From positions 11,894,137 to 11,958,136 of the forward strand of contig NC_135172.1 of NCBI RefSeq assembly GCF_041146795.1: a stretch of 64,000 nucleotides of DNA, written 5' to 3'. This DNA comes from Maylandia zebra (taxonomy: Eukaryota; Chordata; Actinopteri; Cichliformes; Cichlidae). This document shows, piece by piece, positions 20,990-32,030 of this stretch (position 1 is the stretch's first letter; every line of letters begins with the position of its first letter). The notes beneath the pieces were generated by a model, which did not search any database, was not told the origin of the DNA, and was given only the letters and a program-made list of their open reading frames with translations. Both the position numbers and the translations under genes were made by a program.

Positions 20990-23579
20990 TTATAGATTTT
21001 GAAAAGCATCAAGGAAGGGTCCCCACATGTCTTGAAATTTCCCAGTGGAGTTCTGAAGTGAGTGTCTTATCTTTTCCAGTTTTAGACAGGCCATGAGGTC
21101 ATATAACCACTGTTTGTGAGTGGGAGGGGCAGCGTCCCGCCACCTCAGTAGGATTGCCCTTCTGGCCAACAGGGAACAGAATGATAATGCCTGTTTTTTA
21201 GAGGCCGGTAGAAGCACCTCATTCCCACTGATGCCAAACAGAGCAAGAAGGGGGCCGGGGGCCAGCGTCACACTGAGAATTCTGGACAGGGTACGAAAAA
21301 CCTCTGACCAGAACTGAGTGAGATTGGGACAAGACCAGTACATGTGGACCAGTGAGGCTTCAGCAGTTTTGCATCTGTCACAGTATGGAGTGATTTCAGG
21401 GTAGATACGGGATAATCTGGATTTTGAGAAATGGGCTCTATGCACCACTTTGAACTGGATTAAACAATGGCGGGCACATAGTGATGTAGTGTTGACATGT
21501 TTGAGTATAGAGGCCTATGTTTCATCAGAGGTTGTCATGTTTAAGTCTTCTTCCCACAGTGTCTTGAGCTTGGATGAAGAGGTATGTGTCAAATTTAACA
21601 TTTTATTGTAAAGCAAGGAAATCAGCCCTCTATTGGTTGGATTGAGTTGTAGAATAGTTTCTAGTAGTGTAGGCTCTGGTGAAGGGCTTGAGCCTGAAAT
21701 CTGGGAACAAATAAAGTGCCTGACTTGCAAGTATCTGAAAAAGTGTGATGGTGGAAGAATATATTTATTAGCAAGTTGTTCAAATGATGCTAGTTTGTTG
21801 GCTATGAATAGGTCCTTAAAGCAAGTTATTCCACTTCTGTGCCACTCCGCAAACCCACCGTCCTGGGTAGAAGGTTTAAAGAAATGGTTAGATGCAATGG
21901 GGCTGAGGAGGGAGAAGTCACAAAGTTTAAAATATTTCCTAAACTGGCCCCATATTTTTAATGAGTGCACCACTACAGGGTTGGGAATGAAGTTGAATGA
22001 AGAGGATGGGAGTGGAGAACAAAGTGCAGCTAGTAAGGATATACTGTTGTCACTATGCAATTCCATAGTGACCCAGTCAGGACAACCACTCCGATTATGG
22101 TAAAAATACCAAAACACCAAACATCGTATGTTAGCAGCCCAATAATAAAAACGAAAGTTGGGAAGTGCAAACCCACCCTCAATTTTAGATTTTTGAAGAT
22201 GCATCTTATTGAGCCTTGGGCGTTTACCCTGCCATAGATAAGATGAGATGACAGAGTCCAGCTTATTGAAAAAAGTGTTGGGAATGAAAATGGGTATGGC
22301 CTGGAAAAGGTATAGAAATTTGGGTAGAATGGTCATTTTAATTGAATTGATACGTCCTACCAGAGACATAGAGAGTGGTGTCCAGTGGGTAAGGGACCGC
22401 TTCACTTGGTTCAGCAATGCACTCACATTTTCTGTGAAAAGGTTTTTATGTTTTTTTGTCACTGTGATTCCCAAATATGTAATTTTTGTCCTTTCAACTC
22501 TGAAGGGCAAGCAGGTGAAGTCTAACATACTGGCTTTGCTACTTAGCGGGAAGAGCTCACTTTTATTAAGGTTCAGTTTATACCCTGAAATCTGACCAAA
22601 TTGACTAAGCAGATTCAATGCAGATGGTAGTGAGGCTAAGGGCTTAGAAATAAAGAGCAGGAGATCATCTGCATAGAGCGAGACCTTATGTTCTGTATTG
22701 TTTCTCCAAATGCCGTGTACCTCTTTGCAACTGCGGAACGCAATGGCAAGGGGTTCTATGGCCAGATCAAAAAGCAGGGGGCTGAGAGGACATCCCTGGC
22801 GTGTGCCTCTGTGAAGTTTGAAGGGTTTTGACAATTGGAGGTTAGTTCGTATTGTAGCAGATGGTTGAGAATAGAGTAATTTGATCCATGAAGTAAATTT
22901 CGCTCCAAAGCCAAATCTATCAAGGACTGCAAAGAGATAATCAAACTCAACTCGATCAAAGGCCTTTTCAGCGTCAAGCGAGACCACACATTCATCAGAG
23001 TCTGTAGAGCTGGAGTAGACTATGTTAAATAGCCTCCTTATGTTAAAATATGAATGACGACCTTTAATGAAGCCTGTCTGGTCTTTCGAAATAATTTTTG
23101 GAAGAACTATTTCTAGTCTACGGGCAAGTATCTTGGCTAATATTTTAGCGTCTGTGTTCAGTAGAGAAATGGGTCTATAGGAGGCACATTCCAACGGATC
23201 TTTTCCTTTCTTTTTAATAAGTGTAATATAGGCTTCATAGAATGATTGAGGAAGAGATCCTTGTTCCTTGCAGTCCGTGAGGGTTGCACTAAGCTGCGTG
23301 GACAGTAATGAAGAGAAGTGTTTGAAAAATTCTGACGGAAAGCCATCCGGACCTGGACACTTACCAGAATGCATCGAAGCTATAGCCAAGGAAACTTCTA
23401 ACTGGGAGATGGGTTCATCCAGCCTTGTTTTAAGTTCTGTTGGAATTTCAGGAATGTTAAGTTTAGCTAAAAACTCATTAATTGCATTACAGTCAGTTTG
23501 GGACTCTGAGGTGTAAAGCTGTGAGTAAAAATCCCTGAACACTTCATTGATTTTTTCATGATCTGTGACTATGTTGCCA
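20990..23579 (-). pseudogene. L1 ORF2, reverse transcriptase and C-terminal domain
   Basis: Reading down from 23579, the frame continues the linker (DHEKINEVFRDFYSQLY), then RT: GPDGFPSEF, YRPISLLN, GFIKGRH, the first catalytic Asp in SLDAEKAFDRVE, TRQGCPLSPLLF and the catalytic YADDLLLF, followed by thumb and linker. A TAG at 21517-21515 interrupts; the same frame then runs on to 20990, giving the L1-type zinc-knuckle-like C-terminus (CDRC, HMYWSCPNLTQFW). The stop most likely replaced a Trp (WAS-type context inferred). The rest of the frame is intact over more than 800 codons, so inactivation is recent. Confidence 0.9.
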
Positions 23580-24250
23580 TCTTGTGCTCAAGAACTTCTA
23601 CTCCTGCACCATCGAGAGCGTCCTGACGTCAAACATCTGCACCTGGTTTGGGAACAGCACCAAGCAGGACAGACGAGATCTGCAAAGGGTGGTGCGCTCG
23701 GCAGAACGCATCATTCAATCAGAGCTCCCTGACCTGCTGTCCATCTACACCAAGCGGTGCAAGTCCAAAGCTAGGAAGATTATGATGGACCTCTCCCATC
23801 CCAACAATGGACTCTTCTCACTGTTGAGGTCTGGGAAGCGCTTCCGCTCCCTTAAGGCCAAAACAGAGAGAATGAGGAGGAGCTTCTTCCCCCAGGCTAT
23901 TCGGGCCCTGAACCAGGTGTAGGACTGGACTCTCCCAAACACGTCACTATAAGACTGGACTCTCACACACGTCACCACACGCACCACCACACATTTCCTA
24001 TAATCCTATAATTCCTATAATTTACAATCCTTATCTTTATAATCTCTTCTGCTATTTGCACATTTTTACTGTAAATTCCTAAGTTAATTTGTAAATTTTT
24101 GTAGTAAATTGTAAATATTGTAAAACTTTTCTTCTGTCATTTAATGGTCGGGCATTGTACAGCTACAAGCATTTCACCCCCATGTCATACTGTGTATGGT
24201 TGTGTGTGTGTGACAAATAAAATTTGAATTTGAATTTGAATTTGAATTTG
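23580..24250 (+). mobile_element. 5'-truncated LINE (Rex1/L2-like) nested in L1
   Basis: The plus-strand frame 23584-23922 encodes an RT C-terminus (NFYSCTIESVLTSNICTWFG, SHPNNGLFSLLRSGKRF) like that at 1-936. It is followed by a 3' UTR and an (AATTTG)n tail at 24217-24250. It splits L1 ORF2 between RQSILKIRQ and the DGNIVTDHEKI region. The target duplication is short (about TTGT). Confidence 0.88.
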
Positions 24251-25142
24251 TTGTCGAATTTTAAGAATACTTTGCCTTGCCCGAGAACCTTTTAGAAGGC
24301 TCGCCAGTAATTTATCAGGTTTGTCACCATGCATATAAAATTTGGATTTGTCATGTAAGAGTAAACGTTCAGTCGAGTACGTTGTGAGTAGGTCAAGTCT
24401 TGTTTTAAGTTCTACACGCTTTTTAAATATTTCATGACTCTGTTTGAGAGCATACTGTTCATCAGTCTCCTTAATCTGTTGCATTAACTTGTTCCTTTCA
24501 TGGGTGGACTGTTTTTTAATTCTTGCCGAATAAGCAATAATCTGGCCTCTGATATACGCCTTAAAGGCATCCCATACGACAAGGCTGGAAGTCTCTGGGG
24601 AAGAGTTGGTGGCAAAGTAAAAGCGTATCTCATCCTGGATAAACTTTACAAAATTTTCATCCGACAGGAGGGTCGAGTTGAAACGCCATTGTGCAGCTTT
24701 AACAGGAGGATGTGGAAGAGACAGAGACAAAGTAAGAGGGGCGTGATCTGAAATAACTATGCTATGGTAGGCACAGGAGTGGACCTGCTGCAGACAATTA
24801 GTGTCAATGATAAAGTAATCAATTCTTGAATATGTATGGTGCACATGTGAAAAATAGGAGTAATCTCTTTTATGAGGATTTAGAGTACGCCAAACATCAC
24901 ACATTCCATATTCTGATAGAAAGGCATGAATGACAGATGCAGATTTGCTTAAAACATTGCTCTTAGTGGATGAGCGATCCAGGGCTGGGTCTAACCAGCA
25001 GTTAAAATCACCCCCCAGAAAAAGAGAGTAGACATTTAAGTCGGGCAAAGAGGAGAATAGTTGTTTAAAGAAATTCTCGTCATCTGTATTAGGAGCATAC
25101 ACATTTACTAGAGCAACAAGACTGTTATACAGTTTCCCACTG
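24251..25142 (-). pseudogene. L1 ORF2, C-terminal endonuclease part and linker
   Basis: The minus-strand frame has VNVYAPNTDD, GGDFNCWLDPALDR, SRIDYFIID and the terminal SDHAPLTLSL of an APE-type endonuclease, then the linker to RT. It is continuous with the N-terminal endonuclease piece at 27639-27337 once the nested LINE is set aside, and with the RT piece below 23580. Confidence 0.88.
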
Positions 25143-25256
25143 ACAAGATAAGATAAGATAAGATAGAACTTTATTAATCCCTCGGGTGGGTTCCTCTGGG
25201 AAATTCGACTTCCAAAAAAAGCATAGCAACGACCGAAGTTACAGTTACAGAATTGT

Positions 25257-25298
<42 letters not shown>

Positions 25299-27336
25299 TA
25301 TATAAATACAGAGACAAATATAAATAAAATATACAAAGGGGATAAATAGAATAAATAGGAATAAAAAAATAAAAATACAAGTGAATTGCACATTTCAAGT
25401 ATTGAGTCTATTGCACTGTTGACTATTTACAAAAAGTATTGCACAAGGTATTGTACAGTGAGGTGAAGAGGCACTACAGCTTAGTTGTTCCCCCCTCCTT
25501 TGTCCTCCTGTCTCCCCTCCCTCTCCCCTCCAGAGAGGAGTTAAACAGTCTGATGGCGTGTGGGACAAAGGAGTTTTTAAGTCTGTTAGTTCTTGTCTTG
25601 GGGAGAAGCAACCTGTCACTGAACAGACTCTTCTGATTGTTAATGGCCGTGTGCAGAGGATGCCCAGCATTGTTCATAATGTCCATCAGTTTCTTTAATG
25701 TCCTTTTCTCTGCCACTGTCACCAGAGTGTCCAGCTTCATGCCGACCACAGAGCTAGCCTTCCTGATCAGTTTCTCCAGCCTGGATGAGTCCCTCTTTGC
25801 TGTGTTGCTCCCCCAGCACACCACAGCATAGAAAAGTACTCCAGAAACCACCGACTGGTAAAACATCCTCAGGAGCTTCCTGCAGATGTTAAAAGACCTC
25901 AGCCTCCTGAGGAAGTACAGTCGGCTTTGGGCTTTTTTATACAGGTGCTCTGTGTTGCATGACCAGTCCAGTTTATTGTCCACCCACAGCCCGAGGTACT
26001 TGTACTTGTTGACCACCTCCACCTCCTCCCCCTCTATCTGAACCGGCAGTGGACCTTCTCTGGACCTCCCGAAGTCCACAACCAGTTCCTTAGTCTTTGA
26101 GGTGTTGAGTTGCAGGTGGTTTGTGTGACTCCATGCGACAAAGTTCCTCACCAGACTTCTGTACTCCTCTTCCTGATCATCCCAGATACACCCCATGATG
26201 GCCGTGTCATCTGCAAACTTCTGAATATGGCATAATTCAGAGTTGTAGCAGAAGTCAGAGGTGTACAGGGTGAAGAGAAGAGGGGACAGCACAGTTCCCT
26301 GTGGTGCTCCTGTGCTGCTGACCACAGTGTCAGACGTGATGTCCTTCAGCCTGACGTACTGTGGTCTGTCGGTGAGGTAGTCGGAGATCCAAGCCACCAG
26401 GCAGGGGTCCACCTCCATCCTGTTCAGTTTTTCCTGAAGCATACAGGGCCGGATGGTATTAAAGGCACTGGAAAAGTCAAGAAACAGGATCCTGACCGTG
26501 CCTTTTCCCCCATCCAGGTGTGAGTGGGCTCTGTGTAGGAGGTACAGGATGGCATCCTCCACTCCGACACCCGCCTTGTATGCAAACTGTAGTGGGTCCT
26601 GGGCATGTTGTACCTGTGGTCGGAGGAGGTTGAGGAAGAGCCGCTCTAGAGTCTTCATAAGATGTGACGTCAGTGCCACCGGTCGGAAGTCATTCAGCTC
26701 ATTGGGCCGGTTCTTTTTGGGGACCGGGACGATGCAGGATGTCTTCCATAGGGCGGGCACTCTCCCCAGTCGCAGACTGAGGTTGAAGACTCGTTGTAGC
26801 GGCTCCCCAAGTTCAGCAGCACACGCCTTAAGCATCCTAGGACACACCTTGTCTGGGCCTGCTGCCTTTCTGGGGCGAAGCTTCCTCAGTTGCCTCCTGA
26901 CCTGATCCACTGTGACACTGGGAGGTGTTTGGGAGGAGGGGAGGGGGGGAGATGTCTTGCTGCTGAGAGAGGGATTGGAGGAGGGGGGTGTCATGGTGTC
27001 AGGAAGGGGGGGAAGCGAGGGAGGCAGGAGAGTGGGGAGAGGACTCTGTAGTGAAGGTGAGGGTGAGGGTGGGGGGGTTGTGGGCTGGTCAAACCTGTTG
27101 AAGAAGTTGTTGAGTTCGTTTGCCTTCTCCACAGTCCCCCCCACTGTGCTTTTCTTGGTGTTGTGGTCTGTGATGGTTTTCACACCATTCCAGACCTCCC
27201 TCATATTGTTCCTCTCCAACTTCTGCTCCACCTTCCTCCTGTAGGTGTCCTTTGCTTCCCTCAGGCAGCGTTTCACCTCCCGCTGTGCTGCTTTCATCTC
27301 CTCTTTCACTTTGCTCCTGAAAGCCTTCTTCTTCAT
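25143..27336 (-). mobile_element. 5'-truncated LINE (Rex1-like) nested in the L1 endonuclease
   Basis: The minus-strand 3' end is an ATAAAGTTCTATCTTATCTT tail (25145-25175). The RT core is complete: RPVALTSHLMKTLERL, LDFSSAFNT, GAPQGTVLSPLLFTLY and FADDTAIMG, then WGSN and LNKLIRKAS-like C-terminal blocks. The left junction lies after L1 codon about 101. The family differs from the LINEs at 1-936 and 23580. Confidence 0.88.
25256..25301. repeat. (TA)n(CA)n microsatellite
   Basis: A run of TA then CA dinucleotides within the 3' UTR of the nested LINE. Confidence 0.9.
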
Positions 27337-27639
27337 GTTGAGGACTATGACTATGACATATCTACCATATTTGTCTGCTATGACATTGTGGGCCTCAAAG
27401 GGAATGTTCTGCCTGACCAATATAGAGACCCCACGTGCCCTAGCTTGGAAAAGTGAGTGAAAACACTGGCCCCTCCAACGGGAGAAGAGACGGACATTAT
27501 CAGAGGCCCTGACGTGGGTCTCCTGCAGGAAAGCCACGTCAGTGTTACGGTGTTTAACATGTGACAAAACCCTCCGTCTCTTGACTGGATGATTTAGACC
27601 TTTAACATTCCAGCTTAGAAAGTTCAATTGCAGACTCAT
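25474..27639 (-). CDS. Chimeric open frame: L1 endonuclease N-terminus joined to Rex1-like RT, 721 aa
   Basis: The frame begins with the L1 ORF2 start (MSLQLNFLSWNVKGLNHP; FLQETHVRA gives the Asn and Glu of the APE endonuclease). At about codon 101 (VIVIVLN) it passes without a stop into the nested LINE's linker (KKKAFRSKVKEEM), a Pro/Ser-rich stretch and a full RT with the DFSSAFN and FADD catalytic blocks, ending at 25474. The endonuclease lacks its SDH-containing C-terminal half, which lies beyond the insertion, so target cleavage is not expected. The RT looks intact. Whether it is translated is unknown. Confidence 0.8.
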   Translation of the reverse strand: MSLQLNFLSWNVKGLNHPVKRRRVLSHVKHRNTDVAFLQETHVRASDNVRLFSRWRGQCFHSLFQARARGVSILVRQNIPFEAHNVIADKYGRYVIVIVLNMKKKAFRSKVKEEMKAAQREVKRCLREAKDTYRRKVEQKLERNNMREVWNGVKTITDHNTKKSTVGGTVEKANELNNFFNRFDQPTTPPPSPSPSLQSPLPTLLPPSLPPLPDTMTPPSSNPSLSSKTSPPLPSSQTPPSVTVDQVRRQLRKLRPRKAAGPDKVCPRMLKACAAELGEPLQRVFNLSLRLGRVPALWKTSCIVPVPKKNRPNELNDFRPVALTSHLMKTLERLFLNLLRPQVQHAQDPLQFAYKAGVGVEDAILYLLHRAHSHLDGGKGTVRILFLDFSSAFNTIRPCMLQEKLNRMEVDPCLVAWISDYLTDRPQYVRLKDITSDTVVSSTGAPQGTVLSPLLFTLYTSDFCYNSELCHIQKFADDTAIMGCIWDDQEEEYRSLVRNFVAWSHTNHLQLNTSKTKELVVDFGRSREGPLPVQIEGEEVEVVNKYKYLGLWVDNKLDWSCNTEHLYKKAQSRLYFLRRLRSFNICRKLLRMFYQSVVSGVLFYAVVCWGSNTAKRDSSRLEKLIRKASSVVGMKLDTLVTVAEKRTLKKLMDIMNNAGHPLHTAINNQKSLFSDRLLLPKTRTNRLKNSFVPHAIRLFNSSLEGRGRGDRRTKEGGTTKL

Positions 27640-28417
27640 CTGATTTGTAGAGCAAAGAAACTATGCACACTGGCCTTAGATGATAAGAACAGAATAACTT
27701 TACAGTGGGTGGAAATTAGTTCAGAACAGGTTAAAAAAAAGAACAGTGTATGAGGTTCAAAGCAGTGACCCTTACCCTCCCCAAACCCTCCCCACAACAG
27801 AAAATGGCTGCCAAAAAAAAGAACAAGAACAAGCAGCGAGCTCTTCAAACTTAACATATTTAGAGTGTTACTCCTCCTGTCTATGATACCAATAACCTAG
27901 GTATTGAAGCAGTCGAACCACTGCTCCGGTGGCCATAGCATAGTAAGCTGAAACCCCTTATAATACTGTTAAGTTTCGAAACTGTATCAGCCACCAAGTC
28001 CAAATGTAATTGCTGGAGTGTTTCAAAGCAGAGTCCAAGTATGTAAACAAACAACCAAACACAAAAAGATGATGTAGTTCAATAAGTACTACCGTTATAA
28101 CTGAATTATTGAATAAGAACAGACAGAAGGCTACGAGTAGATAACAAAACTCCCCGTCTCCGTGCAACAGGTATTACGTCATTAGCCAACGGGTAGAAGT
28201 CAATGAGGTTGTCTCCTTATTTAACAAAGAAAACAAAATAAGATTATCGAGTTAAATTAAAGTAATAATCAGCATTTCAGTGCTATAGCACTCAGACTAC
28301 ATCGCTACACTCGGAGAGGAAAAGCAACGTCTTACGTGGATCCCGACTGCGCCTCCATACCTATATGGAATGTTTGGTACCTGCATTTGGTGCCATTGTT
28401 TTATCAGTAATAATTCT
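27640..28417 (-). other. L1 inter-ORF region
   Basis: About 780 bp without coding capacity between ORF1 stop and ORF2 start, longer than in mammalian L1 but on the same unit. Confidence 0.55.
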
Positions 28418-29215
28418 TCACGGGGCTTCCGGAGCCTTTGGGAGCCTCTCAATGTACTGTTGAGCCTGGTCCACGGAGCTGAAAAACTTTCTGGCGCCTC
28501 TGGCCTGCGTTATGCGAAGCCGTGCTGGGAAGAGGAGAGCCGGCCTCAGGCCTCGCCCGTAGAGCTCCGACATAATGTCCTTGTACTGCGCCCGCTGATT
28601 GAGGACCTCGGGGCTGTAGTCTTCCACAATTCGGATAGGCACGCCTCGGTAGTCGAATTTCCCTCTCCTCCTAGCTTCTCGGATGATGAGGTCCTTGATC
28701 TGGTATCGGTGCAGGCGGATGATCACCGGGCGAGGTGGGCGTCCCACGGGCGGCTTCGCTGCGAGGGAGCGGTGCGCTCTATCGAGCTCCGGTGGAGACT
28801 GAAGTATTTCTTTGCCCAATAACTCACAGAGAAGGTTGGAAAAGAAGTGAGTGGGGCGCCCACTTTCAGTGTCTTCAGGCAGTCCAAGGACGCGGATGTT
28901 CTGATGCCTGCTACGGCTCTCCAGGTCAGTGACTTTGTTCTTTAGCTGGTTGTTGTCTTCGCGAAGAGCGGCACACGTGTTTTCAAGGTCAGCGACACGT
29001 TGGCTCAGGTCTTCAGTTGCAAGCTCCAAGGATGAAACTCTCTCGGCCTGTTCCTCTTGGGCTTGTCGTACCTGGTCCAGTTTTGAATCGAGGGCGTTAA
29101 ATGAGGTCTTAAATTCAGATGCCAACTCTCGGTGCTGCTGGAGCAGCGTGGTGATAGCCTCCAGTGTTAAGCTAGCGTCCTCCTTTTTGTTCGCTTTTGC
29201 ACTCTTAGCAGCCAT
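28418..29215 (-). CDS. L1 ORF1 protein, 265 aa
   Basis: This is the RNA-binding, trimer-forming partner of L1 ORF2. Residues about 20-100 form a coiled coil (LEAITTLLQQHRELA, RVADLENTC, LKNKVTDLESRSR). An RRM-like domain follows, opening with NIRVLGLPED and containing DRAHRSL, RPRPVIIRLHRY-like strands and the VRIVEDYSPEV-type stretch. The length and order are normal for Transposase_22/L1 ORF1. The frame is uninterrupted. The start is the first ATG after the 163-bp 5' UTR. Confidence 0.9.
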   Translation of the reverse strand: MAAKSAKANKKEDASLTLEAITTLLQQHRELASEFKTSFNALDSKLDQVRQAQEEQAERVSSLELATEDLSQRVADLENTCAALREDNNQLKNKVTDLESRSRHQNIRVLGLPEDTESGRPTHFFSNLLCELLGKEILQSPPELDRAHRSLAAKPPVGRPPRPVIIRLHRYQIKDLIIREARRRGKFDYRGVPIRIVEDYSPEVLNQRAQYKDIMSELYGRGLRPALLFPARLRITQARGARKFFSSVDQAQQYIERLPKAPEAP

Positions 29216-29378
29216 TGGAAAGGGTCAAAAGTGTTCAAAACACTAGAAAAGTAGTTACGAGTGTAAGCGACTTAAAGGTGGCAGTTGAAGGGGTGAAACT
29301 GGTCAAAGCGGAGTTAAGTTCACCACAGCAGCTCGTTCCTGCGTCTATTCGGGTCGCATGCTGACCGGAAGTCCTAAA

Positions 29379-29389
29379 TATCCCACTTT
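29379..29389. repeat. Target site duplication of L1, right copy
   Basis: TATCCCACTTT, identical to 19287-19297. Confidence 0.8.
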
Positions 29390-29902
29390 AAGCTTTACTT
29401 AAAGCTTACCTGTCAGCCACGTTGAAATGGTCACACCTGAGGCCCGCTCTTTACTCAAACAGCACGGTAAAGAAGTGGTCCTTGACCACTTGGTTTTTAA
29501 TGGGTTCCCGAAGTCCCGCGGGCGCCACTCGGGCTAACTGGACGCCGCCAGGCCTGACCACGCATCTGTGATCAGGAGTCGATGCCACACGCTGAGCAAC
29601 CGCGCTCCTAGGGATTACCGTCCCCGTCCTAAATAATTTAAATAAATTTAAAAGCACCACTGTCGATTCCACAGTTAAATTATCTGGTGCCCGAGTCCAA
29701 CCCTGCTAATCAATGTGGGAATAAAATCCCCTATCCAAATGTCCTAATCTAATCTCGTTTCTTGGCTGACGTAACACATTCACACACATAACACACCAAC
29801 TTCAAACAGACGTCACATCAACTTTGAAATTCACCCCAGCATTAATCACAATAAGCTTTCATCAAATATTCCCCAGACTCTACTTTTATTTATCACAAAT
29901 TA
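29390..29902 (-). other. Spacer, possibly leader of an old LTR element
   Basis: No gene is seen. On the minus strand TGGCGCCCGCGGGACTTCGG (29527-29508) resembles a tRNA-type primer binding site. A CAGGTAAGC splice-donor-like sequence lies further down at about 29403-29411. The evidence is thin, as no LTR or gag was found. Confidence 0.25.
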
Positions 29903-30237
29903 TTACAATAGGGTTTTACCATGGGTGTTTGTGTAACTATTGTCACTGAATAAAAGCCTGCTTGGGGACGCTGGATTTTTGGAGTTGTCTGGGATCATGT
30001 GAGGAGCTTGTAGCTCCAAGATCCGGATCCGACACTTCCCTTGCAAGTTTAAAACCGATCGAGCTCTGATCGTCTTGATTCGTTCATGGTGATAAATCTC
30101 TGAACTAGTGGAGCCTGCGAGTGCAGACCTAACAGTAGAGATAGTGTCTGTCTCCTGAATCCAAACTGGAAGCTGATTCCACAGAAGAGGGGCCTGAAAA
30201 CTGGATTCTACCTGGTGCGCTGTGCTGATCATGCGTG
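29903..30237 (-). pseudogene. Short LINE-like RT C-terminal remnant
   Basis: The minus frame has SFQAPLLWNQLPVWIQETDT, which resembles the 'APxLWNxLP' C-terminal block of fish L2/CR1-type LINE proteins. Only about 100 codons remain. Confidence 0.4.
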
Positions 30238-30875
30238 TTCATATACGTGGCAACAGCAGACGTGCGTAGATCAACAATGGGTAATATGGAGTGCAGGAGA
30301 GAGTACGACCATGCAGCGTTAAAAGCGTGGAAGTACTTATATTACTTCAAGTGTTATTCTGTAAAAAGTGGCAAAAACATTAGCGTCCGTTGTACACTCT
30401 GCGAAAAATTACACTTCAAATCTGAACAAGCACCTAGCACGCTACCATGGGAACGGAAATTCACAGAGAAACCACCAGATCCCCCACTGATATGACCACC
30501 GGCCCCACTCCTGCTAAACAGGTGAAAATAGATTTTTTCACATAGTTTTTTTTTAAAAACTGTTGTATAGAATTACATTTTTGCTTGATGCGATTTCCCT
30601 AAAATTAAGAGATTAAAAATAATAAAACAATTTTTAAAAAGAGACTTTTCCATTTGACTGAATTTTTATATGATGGATTATGCATAAAAATAGAACTGGG
30701 CTGAAAGGTCTATTGCTTTATTAAGTATTCAGGTGTGTACCAAAAAGTAACTAAGTAATAAGTAAATAATTACTTTTGAAATTAAGTAATCAGTAATGTA
30801 ACGGTATAACATTTTTTGAGAAGTAATCAGTAATAAGTAACTAATTACTTTTTCCAAGTAACTTGAACAACACTG
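30238..30875 (+). mobile_element. hAT relic with BED-like finger
   Basis: The plus-strand frame to 30495 contains AWKYLYYFKCY and VRCTLCEKLHF, the start of a BED/hAT transposase N-terminus, truncated before the second metal pair. The right end has the AAGTAACTTG(x)CAACACTG type of hAT terminal sequence (30855-30875), preceded by AGTAATAAGTAA subterminal repeats. The transposase core is deleted. Confidence 0.55.
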
Positions 30876-31156
30876 ATCCACACACAAACACTAGAGAACA
30901 ATCAGCCACCGCTTCTATTCTTACAAACGTCACAATTTGCAATAATAAGTTTGAATGTTTTTATTCACATGAAAGTGTTTCTACATATGAATCATTAACA
31001 ACTGTCAGATTTAATGTGATTTCTAAACAGAGAAAATCTCAGCTTTGTGTTTTGTGTTCGCATTAGACCTGATATAACAAAGAAAAGAAAGAAAGAAAGA
31101 AAAGATTTTTTTCTCATCAAAGTTTATAAATCAAGTGTACAGTTAGCTTTGATTTA

Positions 31157-31490
31157 CACTCAGAAAAATAAAGGTGCCAACTGGAACCAAAAGTGGTTCT
31201 TTAGACTGATGCCATAGAAGAACCTTTTTTGGTGCCACAAAGAACCTTTCAAACAATGGTTCTTTGAAGAACCATTTCTTTCAGTGGTTCATTGAAGAAC
31301 CTTTAAAGGTGCCCCAAAGAACCATCAAGAAATGGTTCTTTGGGGCACCTTTAATGGTTTTTCAAAGGACCTTTTTAAAAATGGTTCTTTAAAGAACCAT
31401 TTTTAAAAAGGTCCTTCAAATGGTTCTTTAAAAGAACCATTTGAAGGACCTTTTTTGAGTGGTTCTTTAAAAAACCATTTTAAATCTTTC
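31157..31490. repeat. Left terminal/subterminal palindromic repeats
   Basis: Repeated TGGTTCTTTAAAGAACCATT-like units, some forming nested hairpins (for example 31376-31445). Confidence 0.85.
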
Positions 31491-32030
31491 AAAATAAAAT
31501 GCATCATAAATTGAATTTGAGTAGGGTAAAATAAATACGAGCACAGCATAGACATATATTAATGGTTTATTGTCATTTTGTAGTTACCAAAAGACAAAAA
31601 GGCATTTTAACCCTCAGCAAAACATCACTACTAATACATGTCACATATTAGTGTTTTAAACAGTAATAATTAAATATATTTGCTATACTATAAATAAATA
31701 TATATAAATACTATAGCTACAGATAACACAACAAATACTACATGTATTGTTTAATTAATAAAACATCAGAAAGTGATAAAACACATTAGAAATAGCAATA
31801 GCTTCATAACAGACCAATAAATCAACACATTTTCATCAGCAGATGTTTGCATGTTCAGTAAAAACATTTCAACAACAAGTTTATGATTAAAATGATCAAT
31901 GAACTTCAGCCTTACGCTATGTAATGTACGTTTCATGTTGTACTCATGGTCCTTGGTTAGTCCAGTTTAGAACAATGTCTCTGACGTATGTATCATATCA
32001 AATATATGTCATATCAAAACAAGCCCACAC

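Larger units (their letters stand above)
19298..29378 (-). mobile_element. Full-length L1-type (Tx1/L1-like) LINE with two nested LINEs
   Basis: On the minus strand the order is a short 5' UTR (29378-29216), ORF1 (29215-28418), ORF2 beginning at 27639, a long 3' UTR, an AATAAA signal (19322-19317) and an A-tail (T run at 19298). An 11-bp target duplication flanks it. ORF2 is broken by two later LINE insertions (27336-25143, same strand; 23580-24250, opposite strand) and by one nonsense codon. Confidence 0.88.

Noticed and set aside
28370..28822. 150-codon plus-strand frame
   Set aside because: Antisense of L1 ORF1.
31185..31480. Regularly repeated GGTTCTTTAAAGAACC units, briefly considered as a CRISPR-like array
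   Set aside because: Variable spacing, no unique spacers, and a eukaryotic TIR-element context.
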